DNA of 7,410 nt, taken from contig DAOVXM010000122.1 in assembly GCA_030636125.1 (NCBI GenBank), positions 1 to 7,410 on the forward strand, read 5' to 3'. The translations under genes and the position numbers were made by a program. A model generated the notes under the pieces. The model was given only the letters and a program-made list of their open reading frames with translations. It was not told the DNA's origin and ran no database searches. The stretch is from Chloroflexota bacterium (GTDB lineage: Bacteria > Chloroflexota > Anaerolineae > Anaerolineales > UBA4823). Within the stretch, counting starts at the first letter, position 1; each line of letters starts with the position of its first letter. This document shows, piece after piece, positions 1 to 6,017 of the stretch.

Positions 1-224
1 CCATGCGCTTTATGACCGGGCAATTCGATACACGCTTCATCGAAGAAAGGTTTTCGATCGAGGCAGCCGAGGAAGGGAAAGTCACCTATCCTGATATTGC
101 CGCTATTATGGCAACCTTAGTTGCCCACCAGCAAACCAAGCGCGCTGCCAATATCATCCAGAGAGGAGACCGGGATATCAGCAATTGGAAGTGGATCAGC
201 CGTTGGGAAAGGTTGCGGAGATGA
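1..224 (+). CDS. accC: Biotin carboxylase subunit of an acyl-CoA carboxylase, C-terminal end (5' truncated)
   Basis: This is the last 74 or so codons of a biotin carboxylase, the ATP-dependent enzyme that carboxylates biotin on a carrier protein with bicarbonate. The visible part begins with a TGQFDTRFIEERF segment, which matches the region in AccC/PccA/MccA families where a conserved (N/F)T.FIE motif is followed by a helical C-terminal tail. The frame is open through the left edge, so the methionine at 3 is internal and not the start; the ATP-grasp and catalytic parts lie outside the window. The protein ends with a Trp/Arg-rich tail (NWKWISRWERLRR) at a TGA at 222-224. It is followed after 103 bp by the biotin carrier gene on the same strand, as expected for one complex. 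The tail resembles the propionyl/methylcrotonyl-CoA carboxylase alpha style more than the short E. coli AccC end, so the acyl substrate is open. Confidence 0.85.
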   Translation, partial: MRFMTGQFDTRFIEERFSIEAAEEGKVTYPDIAAIMATLVAHQQTKRAANIIQRGDRDISNWKWISRWERLRR

Positions 225-327
225 ACAAACCCTTTAATATTTGCTCTGGTGGTGACCTGCTTGCGAGATTGTGGGCATGTGAATATCCCCATAACGCTAA
301 AATCTTTATACTAACAAAGAGACCCTT

Positions 328-825
328 ATGAAATACATCACAAATGTCGATGACCGCGAGTTCCTGATTGAAATTATAGATGACCACCATGTCATTGTTG
401 ATGGGTCCACTTATGAGGTTAATTTCGATTCAGTCAGCGATCAACCTCTCTATTCACTCCTGGTGGATGGGAAATCTTACGAATCATATATTTATCCTGG
501 TGATCAAGGCTGGCAGGTATTATTATTTGGTACACTTTATCTAGCAACAGTTGAAGATGAGCGTGAGAGACGTCTGCGCGCTGCTTTAGGCGGAAGCGTT
601 GCCGAGCGCGGCGAGTATTTCCTTAAAGCTCCCATGCCGGGATTAGTGATCTCCATTCCGGTGTCTGAGGGTCAGCAGATTGAACAAGGTGAGGTACTTG
701 TTATCCTGGAGTCGATGAAAATGCAGAATGAACTCAAGTCCCCGCGTGGCGGCATAGTCTCACGTTTGAGGGTAGAACCTGGAGATAATGTGGAACAAAG
801 ACAAACTTTGCTCAGCGTAATCTAA
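328..825 (+). CDS. Biotin carrier protein with N-terminal BT-like domain (acyl-CoA carboxylase)
   Basis: A 165-residue cytoplasmic carrier that holds the biotin shuttled between biotin carboxylase and carboxyltransferase. Residues about 100-165 form a complete biotinyl/lipoyl domain: APMPG at 101-105 and ESMKMQNE at 128-135, with Lys131 as the expected biotinylation site for a BirA-type ligase. The local motif is SMKM instead of the commoner AMKM, a variant usual in many carboxylases. Residues 1-80 are a beta-rich region containing YSLLVDGKSYE and ending in the charged ATVEDERERRLR linker; this resembles the BT (biotin transfer) domain of propionyl/methylcrotonyl-CoA carboxylase alpha subunits and not the Pro/Ala-rich linker of E. 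coli AccB. With the upstream gene it would make a split alpha subunit. A weak AAAGAGA precedes ATG 328 by a few bases. The BT assignment is from resemblance; the carrier role is close to certain. Confidence 0.9.
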   Translation: MKYITNVDDREFLIEIIDDHHVIVDGSTYEVNFDSVSDQPLYSLLVDGKSYESYIYPGDQGWQVLLFGTLYLATVEDERERRLRAALGGSVAERGEYFLKAPMPGLVISIPVSEGQQIEQGEVLVILESMKMQNELKSPRGGIVSRLRVEPGDNVEQRQTLLSVI

Positions 826-881
826 TCACTACAAGTTGATCTCTTTCCACAATACAGTTAAGGAGCTTAAATAGAACTCTG

Positions 882-1496
882 ATGGCGAATGATGATCAGG
901 AACTAGAAGTCAAGTTTTACATCAATGACTTGAACAATCTACAATCCCGTTTACAGGCTCTCGGGGCTGAAATATCCCAACAGCGTACGTACGAAATAAA
1001 CTTACGTTTTGACAAACCTGATGGCGAACTAACACGTTCCTACCAGGTGCTACGCTTACGCCAGGATTCTTCCGTGCGGTTAACATATAAAGGACCTGGC
1101 CAAACACAAGCTGGCGTCCACATGCGTAAGGAAATTGAATTCATTGCTAGCGATTTCAACGCCGCTAAGGCATTCTTAGAAGCCCTGGGGTTCCAGGTAC
1201 AGATGATGTACGAGAAATATCGATCAGTATATGAGCTTGAAGGCGTGCACATAACTTTAGATGAGATGCCTTTCGGAAGTTTCATCGAGATCGAAGGCCC
1301 GGACCCAGATCACATCTACACCGCCAACCAGCGCCTGGGACTGAATTGGGAAACACGTATCTTGGAGAGTTACACATCTCTTTTTGAACGACTACGCACA
1401 GTCCTCAAATTCAGCTTTCGTGACCTGAGTTTTGACAATTTCAAACATCTACCAGTAACTCCCAAAGACCTGAACGTTCTCCCGGCTGATGTGTGA
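882..1496 (+). CDS. CYTH-domain protein (class IV adenylate cyclase / thiamine triphosphatase-like)
   Basis: A 204-residue soluble protein of the triphosphate tunnel metalloenzyme family, whose members act on triphosphates (inorganic triphosphate, thiamine triphosphate) or make cAMP. The signature ExExK is at residues 7-11 (ELEVK). The later tunnel strands are also visible: VLRLR (56-60), RLTYKGP (66-72), RKEIEF (82-87), EKYRSVYE (111-118) and ITLDEMPFGSFIEIEG (124-139). They supply the alternating Arg/Lys and Glu/Asp residues that bind triphosphate and metal, and none appears to be missing. The overall layout is CyaB-like, and a tail of about 30 residues follows the core. The substrate cannot be told from sequence. 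The start at ATG 882 places the ExExK motif near the N-terminus as usual; the AGGAG at 861-865 is 16 nt away, unusually far, so initiation may be weak. It follows the carrier gene by 56 bp and may be cotranscribed with it. Confidence 0.85.
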   Translation: MANDDQELEVKFYINDLNNLQSRLQALGAEISQQRTYEINLRFDKPDGELTRSYQVLRLRQDSSVRLTYKGPGQTQAGVHMRKEIEFIASDFNAAKAFLEALGFQVQMMYEKYRSVYELEGVHITLDEMPFGSFIEIEGPDPDHIYTANQRLGLNWETRILESYTSLFERLRTVLKFSFRDLSFDNFKHLPVTPKDLNVLPADV

Positions 1497-1562
1497 TGGT
1501 CGGTAATATTTTGGAATAATATCGAATAGAAAACCAAGAATAGCGACAATTGGTGGAAGGCA

Positions 1563-1587
1563 ATTTGATATGAAATCAAGTCTTTTT
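1563..1587 (+). terminator. Possible weak intrinsic terminator after the CYTH gene
   Basis: Within the 170-bp gap 1497-1666 an AT-rich 7-bp stem (1563-1569 with 1575-1581, one G-U pair, 5-nt loop) is followed by C and five T. The stem has few G-C pairs, so it may be a weak terminator or chance. No convincing -35/-10 pair for the next gene was seen in the rest of this gap. Confidence 0.35.
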
Positions 1588-1666
1588 CCTCTGACTGCAT
1601 GCCAGCCACTCTGATTAAACTTGGGCAACCAATTATTCAAGTAAACCAACTTACGGAAGCTCACTG

Positions 1667-2242
1667 ATGCCAAGAAATTACAACCTTGAGTCAACACCTG
1701 CAAATGCCATTAAAAGATCTGAATACGCATGCGACGATGACTGGATTACCCAATTCCTTCACACTGCACAAATTGGTCACGTCGCCACACGCTGGAACGA
1801 GCAACCCTTCATCACACCGACCAACTTCTGGTATGATCCAGAACGCCACGAGATATATTTGCATACCAATATCACCGGTCGCTTAAGGGCCAACAGCGAA
1901 CATTTTCCCCAGGTATGCTTCGCAGCTAGCCGGATGGGAAAACTCTTACCGTCGAATATCGCCCTGGAGTTCGGCGTTCAATACGAAAGTGTGGTCGCCT
2001 TTGGTCATATCCACCTATTAGAGATGGATGATGATAAACGCCGTGCATTGTACGGTTTAATCGAAAAATACTTCCCGGGAATGCAACCAGGCAAACATTA
2101 CCGTCTTATAACAGATAAAGAGTTGAAACGCACATCGGTATATGCCATCGCTATAGAAAGCTGGAGCGGCAAAAGAAATTGGTCCGAAAGAGCAGAACAA
2201 AGTACAGAATTCCCACTATTAGGGAAAGAAAGGTTCGATTAA
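1667..2242 (+). CDS. Pyridoxamine 5'-phosphate oxidase-family (Nim-like) flavin split-barrel protein
   Basis: A 191-residue protein resembling the FMN-binding split-barrel group (PPOX superfamily, Pyridox_ox_2/NimA type). Family-like stretches are IGHVATRW (36-43), QPFITPTNFWY (46-56), LHTNITGRLRAN (65-76), VCFAASRMG (84-91) and the second half of the barrel with YESVVAFGHI (106-115). The LHTN...GR..AN block corresponds to the FMN-phosphate-contacting part of the family, and His66 lies where NimA-like proteins carry a functional histidine (inference from alignment by eye). Characterised relatives bind FMN, F420 or heme, or reduce nitroimidazoles, so the substrate is unknown. There is no signal peptide, so it should be cytoplasmic. 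ATG 1667 is preceded by GGAAG at 1655-1659 with 7-nt spacing, supporting this start. A strong terminator lies 14 bp after the stop codon. Confidence 0.8.
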   Translation: MPRNYNLESTPANAIKRSEYACDDDWITQFLHTAQIGHVATRWNEQPFITPTNFWYDPERHEIYLHTNITGRLRANSEHFPQVCFAASRMGKLLPSNIALEFGVQYESVVAFGHIHLLEMDDDKRRALYGLIEKYFPGMQPGKHYRLITDKELKRTSVYAIAIESWSGKRNWSERAEQSTEFPLLGKERFD

Positions 2243-2256
2243 TACCACAACCTATC

Positions 2257-2287
2257 AGAGCGATCAGTTCAGCTGGTCGCTTTTTTC
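2257..2287 (+). terminator. Intrinsic terminator after the split-barrel gene
   Basis: A 9-bp stem (2259-2267 with 2273-2281, one G-U pair, loop TTCAG) is followed directly by a run of T (2281-2286). The stem can be lengthened by two weak pairs. This is a textbook rho-independent terminator and separates the left gene block from phoD. Confidence 0.85.
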
Positions 2288-2290
2288 TAC

Positions 2291-2318
2291 TTGACAACAA
2301 TTGAAAGCTATCTATACT
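2291..2318 (+). promoter_or_regulatory. Near-consensus sigma70-type promoter of phoD
   Basis: TTGACA at 2291-2296 is a perfect -35 box. TATACT at 2313-2318 is a 5/6 -10 box, and the spacer is 16 bp. The predicted start of transcription is near 2325, giving a leader of about 30 nt before ATG 2356. It lies 4 bp downstream of the preceding terminator. No obvious repeated operator such as a Pho box surrounds it. Confidence 0.75.
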
Positions 2319-2355
2319 TGAGTTAGCCTCCCAATGCAAATAATAGGAAGCGACC

Positions 2356-3810
2356 ATGAATGATTTACTGCTAGGCCCAATCATTGGGGGGTTATCACAT
2401 AACCGAGTCCATTTGTGGGGTAGAGCCACAACCGCGTCAGCTCTCAGCTCAGCTAACCCACCAGTATTACACGCTTGGCTTGGAGGGCAACCGGATCTTA
2501 GCGACACTCAGCTCGCGGCAACCTCCCTTCCACTGACCGAGGCAACCGGCTATGCAGGCGTAGCACCCATTACCAACCTAAAGCCTAATACAAAATATTA
2601 TTACGCCTTGACATTAAGTAGTACACATCCCGACGTGTCCAAGGAGGGTTACCCTGCATTCACTAGTTCCCCTCCGCCTGGCGAACATGCCTCCTTCGCC
2701 TTTGCCTTCGGATCTTGCTTTCGCCCGGAGAACCAAGATGGCGGTCAGATTTTCTACGCGCTAGATCAGCACCGGGAGACCGAAAATTTGCGCTTCATCC
2801 TGATGATTGGCGATAATATCTACGCTGACGCCTTTGAGCACAACGGGATCGGTAAAATCGCCTGCACACTGGAAGAATACCGTGAGGTCTACCAATACAC
2901 CTGGTCTCGGCCTCCCTATCAAAAACTCCTAAAAAACCTACCGGCATTTATGACCCTCGATGATCACGAGGTGGACGATGACTGGCGCTGGACCAACAGG
3001 AATCGCCAGCAAGCCTATATCCCCTGGTGGGATAAGTTCCAACGTTGGCTGAAGCGTCGCCCCCCTCAGGAACGCGATATACCGCTTAAACGCGTGCAGG
3101 ATGCTCTGCAAGCCTATTGGGAACACCAGGGGATGCACGCGCCATCTTTCCGCCTTCCCCCGCAATTGACTCCGGCTGGACAATACGATCTCGCCCCAGA
3201 AGACCCAGGCTCGCTGGCATATACTTTCACTTTTGGCGCAGCGGCCTTTTTCGTGCTCGACACACGCTCTATGCGTGTGCGTAATAGGCGAGAACGAACC
3301 ATGCTCGGTGAGGGACAGTGGAAAGCATTGGAAGCCTGGCTGCGAGCCGTTAAAGACCTCTATCCGGTCAAGTTTCTGGTAACTTCTTGCTCGATGCTGT
3401 ATCCGATGTGGCTGGATATCCCCGGGGACCGCTGGGCAGGATTTCCTAAAGAGCGCGATCGCCTGCTGCACTTTCTGGCAAATGAGGGCATTGAGGGTGT
3501 TTACCTGCTTACCGGAGATCTGCATACAGCCCACGCAGTGCGCACCGATTTATACGGTCCGCAAGGACGTGCCTTACCCTTATGGGAGTTCTGCTCATCT
3601 CCCTTCGAGCAGCAACCAAACAAGTTTCCCCAAAAAACTTATCTCCCCCTACGAGGTGGCTCAGTTAAGAATACCGAGCGTTATTTCTCGATAGCCAAAA
3701 AAAATTATGGTATCGTGCGAGTTGATTATCCAGATGCGGGTACGCCACGTGTCCGTTTTGAGTTGTATGGGAAAAGTGGGGAACTGCTAGACCAGGTTCA
3801 GGATCATTAG
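2356..3810 (+). CDS. phoD: PhoD-family metallophosphatase (alkaline phosphatase D-like), predicted cytoplasmic
   Basis: A 484-residue PhoD-like metallophosphoesterase, a family that hydrolyses phosphomono- and diesters with an Fe/Ca-type metal centre. Residues about 1-105 form the N-terminal beta-sandwich region (LLLGPIIGGLSHNRVHLWGR at the start); the catalytic domain follows. Metal or active-site motifs visible are FGSC (Cys121), IGDNIYAD (Asp153, Tyr156), LDDHEVDDDW (Asp202, Asp203, His204, Glu205), LDTR (302-304) and TGDLH (Asp388, His390). All expected ligands appear present. Unlike B. subtilis PhoD there is no twin-arginine or Sec signal, so the enzyme should be intracellular, as in the shorter, signal-less relatives. 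ATG 2356 has GGAAG at 2346-2350 with 5-nt spacing. It is a single-gene unit with its own strong promoter. A run of eight A at 3697-3704 encodes KKN. The physiological substrate is not known; the link to phosphate starvation is not shown by the sequence. Confidence 0.88.
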   Translation: MNDLLLGPIIGGLSHNRVHLWGRATTASALSSANPPVLHAWLGGQPDLSDTQLAATSLPLTEATGYAGVAPITNLKPNTKYYYALTLSSTHPDVSKEGYPAFTSSPPPGEHASFAFAFGSCFRPENQDGGQIFYALDQHRETENLRFILMIGDNIYADAFEHNGIGKIACTLEEYREVYQYTWSRPPYQKLLKNLPAFMTLDDHEVDDDWRWTNRNRQQAYIPWWDKFQRWLKRRPPQERDIPLKRVQDALQAYWEHQGMHAPSFRLPPQLTPAGQYDLAPEDPGSLAYTFTFGAAAFFVLDTRSMRVRNRRERTMLGEGQWKALEAWLRAVKDLYPVKFLVTSCSMLYPMWLDIPGDRWAGFPKERDRLLHFLANEGIEGVYLLTGDLHTAHAVRTDLYGPQGRALPLWEFCSSPFEQQPNKFPQKTYLPLRGGSVKNTERYFSIAKKNYGIVRVDYPDAGTPRVRFELYGKSGELLDQVQDH

Positions 3811-3816
3811 ATGATC
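3802..3816. repeat. Perfect inverted repeat around the phoD stop codon
   Basis: GATCAT and ATGATC form a 6-bp perfect stem whose 3-nt loop is the TAG stop codon of phoD. It has no T run on either strand, so it does not look like a normal intrinsic terminator, and the 46-bp convergent spacer to murI holds no better one. It may have no function. Confidence 0.3.
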
Positions 3817-3856
3817 GCCAGGCAAAAGGGGTAATTAACCAAACAATCCTATTGTC

Positions 3857-4684
3857 CTATTTCCCGAGCTCTCCATCCAACCATTGCACTTGTTTCACCG
3901 TGTTGGTCTCCCCAATCAGACGAGGTAATAAGAGCTGCAATTGGGCCGGGTCGCCAGTCGTCAGGTAACGGACCTGGCCTATAGCCACGCTTGGTCGGAG
4001 TAATCCACGCGCATTCAGCACCCGCTCCACCTGGCGAGCCACGGCTGGTGCCGGATCAATCACGCGCACCTCAGGACCGACGATATCCTGGATCATGGGG
4101 ATAACAAAAGGGTAGTGTGTGCAACCCAACACAACGGTATCTATCTTCTCGTCCATCATTGGAAACAAGGCATCTTCCAGGATTGAGCGAGTCTTAGATG
4201 TCTTCAGGTGCCCACCTTCGATCTGGGTCACCAGACCTGGACAGGTATGCTGGAGTACTGTCACGCCATTGGCAAACCGCTCAACAACCGAAGCGTATAA
4301 TGCTCCTTGGAATGTCGCCGGGGTAGCCAGGACGCCCACTACACCACTTTGGGTATTCTCAGCCGCAGGTTTGACGGCTGGTTCCATTCCTACAAAGGGT
4401 ATTTCTGGGAAAGCTTGGCGCAGGTAGCGAAGCGCGGCTGCCGAAGCAGTGTTACAAGCGACTACGATTAATTTCGCTCCTTGGGATAATAGATAACGCG
4501 TGACCTTCTCAGAATAGGCGCGTACTTCTTCCAGCCGGCGCGATCCGTACGGTACATGAGCTTGATCCGCCAGGTAGACCAGGTTCTCATGCGGTAATCT
4601 TTGGTGGATGGCCTGCAACACCGAAAGCCCGCCTACGCCCGAATCGAAGACACCTATTGGGGCATTAATCAAATCAAATGTCAT
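3857..4684 (-). CDS. murI: Glutamate racemase
   Basis: A 275-residue cytoplasmic, cofactor-independent racemase that interconverts L- and D-glutamate to supply D-Glu for peptidoglycan. The two catalytic cysteines are in place: Cys77 in VACNTAS and Cys188 in GCTHYP, with His190 beside the second. The N-terminal GVFDSGVGGLS motif gives Asp14, and PYGSR (45-49) and VGMEPA (98-103) are family landmarks. Length is normal for the family (about 260-280). Its ATG overlaps the stop of the preceding C26 amidotransferase gene by 4 bp (ATGA, 4681-4684), so the two should be one transcript with coupled translation; no strong ribosome binding site of its own is visible. The presence of murI shows the organism uses D-glutamate, consistent with peptidoglycan or another D-Glu polymer. 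It converges on phoD. Confidence 0.96.
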   Translation of the reverse strand: MTFDLINAPIGVFDSGVGGLSVLQAIHQRLPHENLVYLADQAHVPYGSRRLEEVRAYSEKVTRYLLSQGAKLIVVACNTASAAALRYLRQAFPEIPFVGMEPAVKPAAENTQSGVVGVLATPATFQGALYASVVERFANGVTVLQHTCPGLVTQIEGGHLKTSKTRSILEDALFPMMDEKIDTVVLGCTHYPFVIPMIQDIVGPEVRVIDPAPAVARQVERVLNARGLLRPSVAIGQVRYLTTGDPAQLQLLLPRLIGETNTVKQVQWLDGELGK

Positions 4685-5412
4685 CTCTGAAAATCCCGTG
4701 AGGTCGCTTCCACAAAATCACGGAAAAGCGCGCGCATCGCCAGGTTTCCTTGTAGCCATTCCGGATGCCATTGCACTGCCAATCCAAATGGATAAGCTGG
4801 GATTTCAACCGCTTCGATGAGTCCATCGGGTGCATGGGCAGTGGCGTGCAAATCCGGAGCAAGCTCGCGGATGCCCTGGTGATGTAAACTGTTCACATCA
4901 ATCTTATCTATTCCCAAAATATCAACCAACCGGCTGTTACCATCCACTTTAACAGAATGCGCCAGGAAATCAGGTGGTTGATCTGGCCAACAATCATGCT
5001 TCAGGGAATTTGAGCGCTGGTCCTGGAGATCTTCATACAAGCTGCCCCCTAAAGCCACATTGATCACTTGCATTCCACGGCAAATCCCCAAAAAGGGTAC
5101 TTTGCCTTTTACAACCTCTTTGAAGAGTTGGATTTCCAGATTGTCTCGATCCTCATCGATACTGTTTACTTTGGGGTGAGGTTTCGACCCATATTGGTCT
5201 GGGTGGACATCCCCACCCCCGCTGAACAGCACGCCATTTAAGCGAGGCAGCATCTCCGATAACCAATCACCTGGCAAACCCAATGGAATCAATACCGGGC
5301 AAGCCCCAACCATGGTTAACGCTTCTAAATAAGTCTCCAATACGCCCACTTGGGGATAGCCCCTTGAGTCGAGTGACCGGGCAGTTGTCACTCCAATCAA
5401 CGGGATCGTCAT
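4681..5412 (-). CDS. Class I glutamine amidotransferase, gamma-glutamyl-GABA hydrolase (peptidase C26) type
   Basis: A 243-residue cytoplasmic hydrolase of the C26/PuuD-like family, which cleaves gamma-glutamyl bonds, for example gamma-glutamyl-GABA to glutamate and GABA. The start IPLIGVTTAR and LFSGGGDVHPDQYG (62-75) are typical. The nucleophile elbow is LGICRGMQ with Cys111, and the rest of the triad is His216 and Glu218 in VQWHPEW. NSLHHQG (174-180) is the family motif before the triad histidine. The true substrate is uncertain, since no putrescine pathway gene is near. ATG 5412 is preceded by a strong GGAGG (5418-5422) at 5-nt spacing. Its stop overlaps the murI start by 4 bp. Both enzymes handle glutamate, which suggests recycling of gamma-glutamyl compounds into the D-Glu pool; this is inference. 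It lies 101 bp downstream of rplS on the same strand, behind a structured spacer. Confidence 0.88.
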   Translation of the reverse strand: MTIPLIGVTTARSLDSRGYPQVGVLETYLEALTMVGACPVLIPLGLPGDWLSEMLPRLNGVLFSGGGDVHPDQYGSKPHPKVNSIDEDRDNLEIQLFKEVVKGKVPFLGICRGMQVINVALGGSLYEDLQDQRSNSLKHDCWPDQPPDFLAHSVKVDGNSRLVDILGIDKIDVNSLHHQGIRELAPDLHATAHAPDGLIEAVEIPAYPFGLAVQWHPEWLQGNLAMRALFRDFVEATSRDFQR

Positions 5413-5424
5413 ACCTGCCTCCGA

Positions 5425-5490
5425 GTTTTGTGAGGGTCAATTAAACGGCATAAGGGCGTAGCAACCAGTCCAGCTACGCCCTCAAAAAAC
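5425..5490 (-). promoter_or_regulatory. Structured spacer between rplS and the C26 gene (hairpin plus long-range pairing)
   Basis: A perfect 10-bp stem (5453-5462 with 5473-5482, 10-nt loop) stands in the 101-bp gap. Read on the minus strand it is preceded, not followed, by a run of six T, so it is not a classical terminator for rplS. In addition the stretch 5479-5490 is complementary over 11 of 12 positions to 5425-5436, and this second helix would end 2 nt before the GGAGG of the downstream gene. The two helices share four bases, so they could be alternatives or could stack together after a small rearrangement. Role unproven: attenuator, 3' end protector or translation control are possible. 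Confidence 0.45.
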
Positions 5491-5513
5491 AAGAACATTT
5501 AGCACTTAGAGAG

Positions 5514-5864
5514 TCAAGCGTTGAATTTTTGTTTAAGGCGAGCGCGTTTTCCCGTTCGCTCACGCAAATAATACAATTGCGCCCGGCGGACATGAGAGTG
5601 ACGTTCCACAAGAACTTTCTCCAGTCGTGGCGAGCGCAATAAGAAGGTACGCTCAACGCCAATACCATTGCTGGCTATACGGCGGACGGTGAAGTTGGCA
5701 TTATTACCGCTATTACGCAAGCGGATTATCGTCCCCCGGAATTCCTGCGTCCGCTCGTTATTCCCTTCTTTGATGCGGATGAATACTCTTACAATATCAC
5801 CCGAGTGCAATTCAGGGACATTCTCATTTACGGGTGCCTCTACAGCTTTCAAGAGATCGCTCAT
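5514..5864 (-). CDS. rplS: 50S ribosomal protein L19
   Basis: A 116-residue ribosomal protein (bL19) that sits at the 30S-50S interface of the large subunit. It matches the family over its full length: SGDIVRVFIRIKEG (21-34), the FRGTIIRLRNSG region, GIGVERTFLLRSPRLEKV (67-84), and the near-invariant RRAQLYYLRERTGKRAR end (93-109). Length is normal (about 115). ATG 5864 is preceded by AAGGAA at 5873-5878 with 8-nt spacing. In many bacteria rplS sits behind rpsP, rimM and trmD; here those are absent, and surE lies upstream instead with rplS having its own promoter. The gene is followed by the C26-murI pair on the same strand, possibly in one transcript. Confidence 0.97.
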   Translation of the reverse strand: MSDLLKAVEAPVNENVPELHSGDIVRVFIRIKEGNNERTQEFRGTIIRLRNSGNNANFTVRRIASNGIGVERTFLLRSPRLEKVLVERHSHVRRAQLYYLRERTGKRARLKQKFNA

Positions 5865-5895
5865 CGTTCAAATTCCTTACTTTTACAAAAGTTAC

Positions 5896-5912
5896 CACAC
5901 ATAAGAAGTGTG
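5896..5912 (-). repeat. Small hairpin in the rplS leader
   Basis: CACAC at 5896-5900 and GTGTG at 5908-5912 form a 5-bp stem with a 7-nt loop in the predicted 5' untranslated region of rplS, about 30 nt upstream of the start codon. Ribosomal protein leaders often carry autoregulatory structure, but this short stem does not match a leader I can name. Confidence 0.25.
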
Positions 5913-5940
5913 AAGTTTACAATTATGATTTCCACAATAT

Positions 5941-5957
5941 AAAACCGCCCTTGGCGG
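5941..5957 (-). promoter_or_regulatory. GC-rich hairpin with U tail at the 5' end of the rplS transcript
   Basis: On the minus strand CCGCC and GGCGG (5953-5957 with 5945-5949, 3-nt loop AAG) form a 5-bp GC stem followed immediately by four T. It would be the first structure in the rplS leader RNA, a few nucleotides after the predicted start near 5962. It could be a premature terminator or a 5' stabilising hairpin. It is short, so chance is possible. Confidence 0.35.
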
Positions 5958-5968
5958 CGCGGGTCGAG

Positions 5969-5997
5969 ATTATACCACGCCCGCAAGGATTTGAGAA
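5969..5997 (-). promoter_or_regulatory. Extended -10 promoter of rplS
   Basis: Read on the minus strand there is a perfect TATAAT at 5974-5969, preceded by TGG, which makes an extended -10. A TTCTCA box (4/6 match to TTGACA) lies at 5997-5992, exactly 17 bp upstream. Transcription would begin near 5962 and give a leader of about 100 nt. This allows rplS expression independent of surE. Confidence 0.7.
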
Positions 5998-6017
5998 GAG
6001 TTTGTTTCCTAATGTGT

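Noticed and set aside
307..312. TATACT just before the biotin carrier gene as a -10 box
   Set aside because: There is no -35 at 16-18 bp, and transcription from it would start within the ribosome binding site region. Co-transcription from upstream is simpler.
1621..1632. TTGG-GCAA-CCAA mini hairpin before the split-barrel gene
   Set aside because: Only four base pairs and no T run; expected by chance.
1449..1703. Small minus-strand open frames across the gap between the CYTH and split-barrel genes
   Set aside because: They overlap the ends of both real genes, show no motif and have no convincing ribosome binding site.
2938..3534. A 198-codon open frame on the minus strand inside phoD
   Set aside because: It lies wholly opposite the catalytic domain of PhoD, whose motifs are intact. 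The translation has no recognisable motif, and it has no spacer or promoter of its own.
3697..3704. Run of eight A in phoD as a programmed frameshift site
   Set aside because: A -1 shift would reach a stop after a few codons. No stimulatory hairpin or SD-like element is clear, and AAA AAA AAT is expected for a KKN tripeptide.
5453..5482. The rplS-C26 hairpin as a normal intrinsic terminator
   Set aside because: On the coding (minus) strand the T run is before the stem, not after it, so the usual model does not fit. It is reported as a structure of unknown role.
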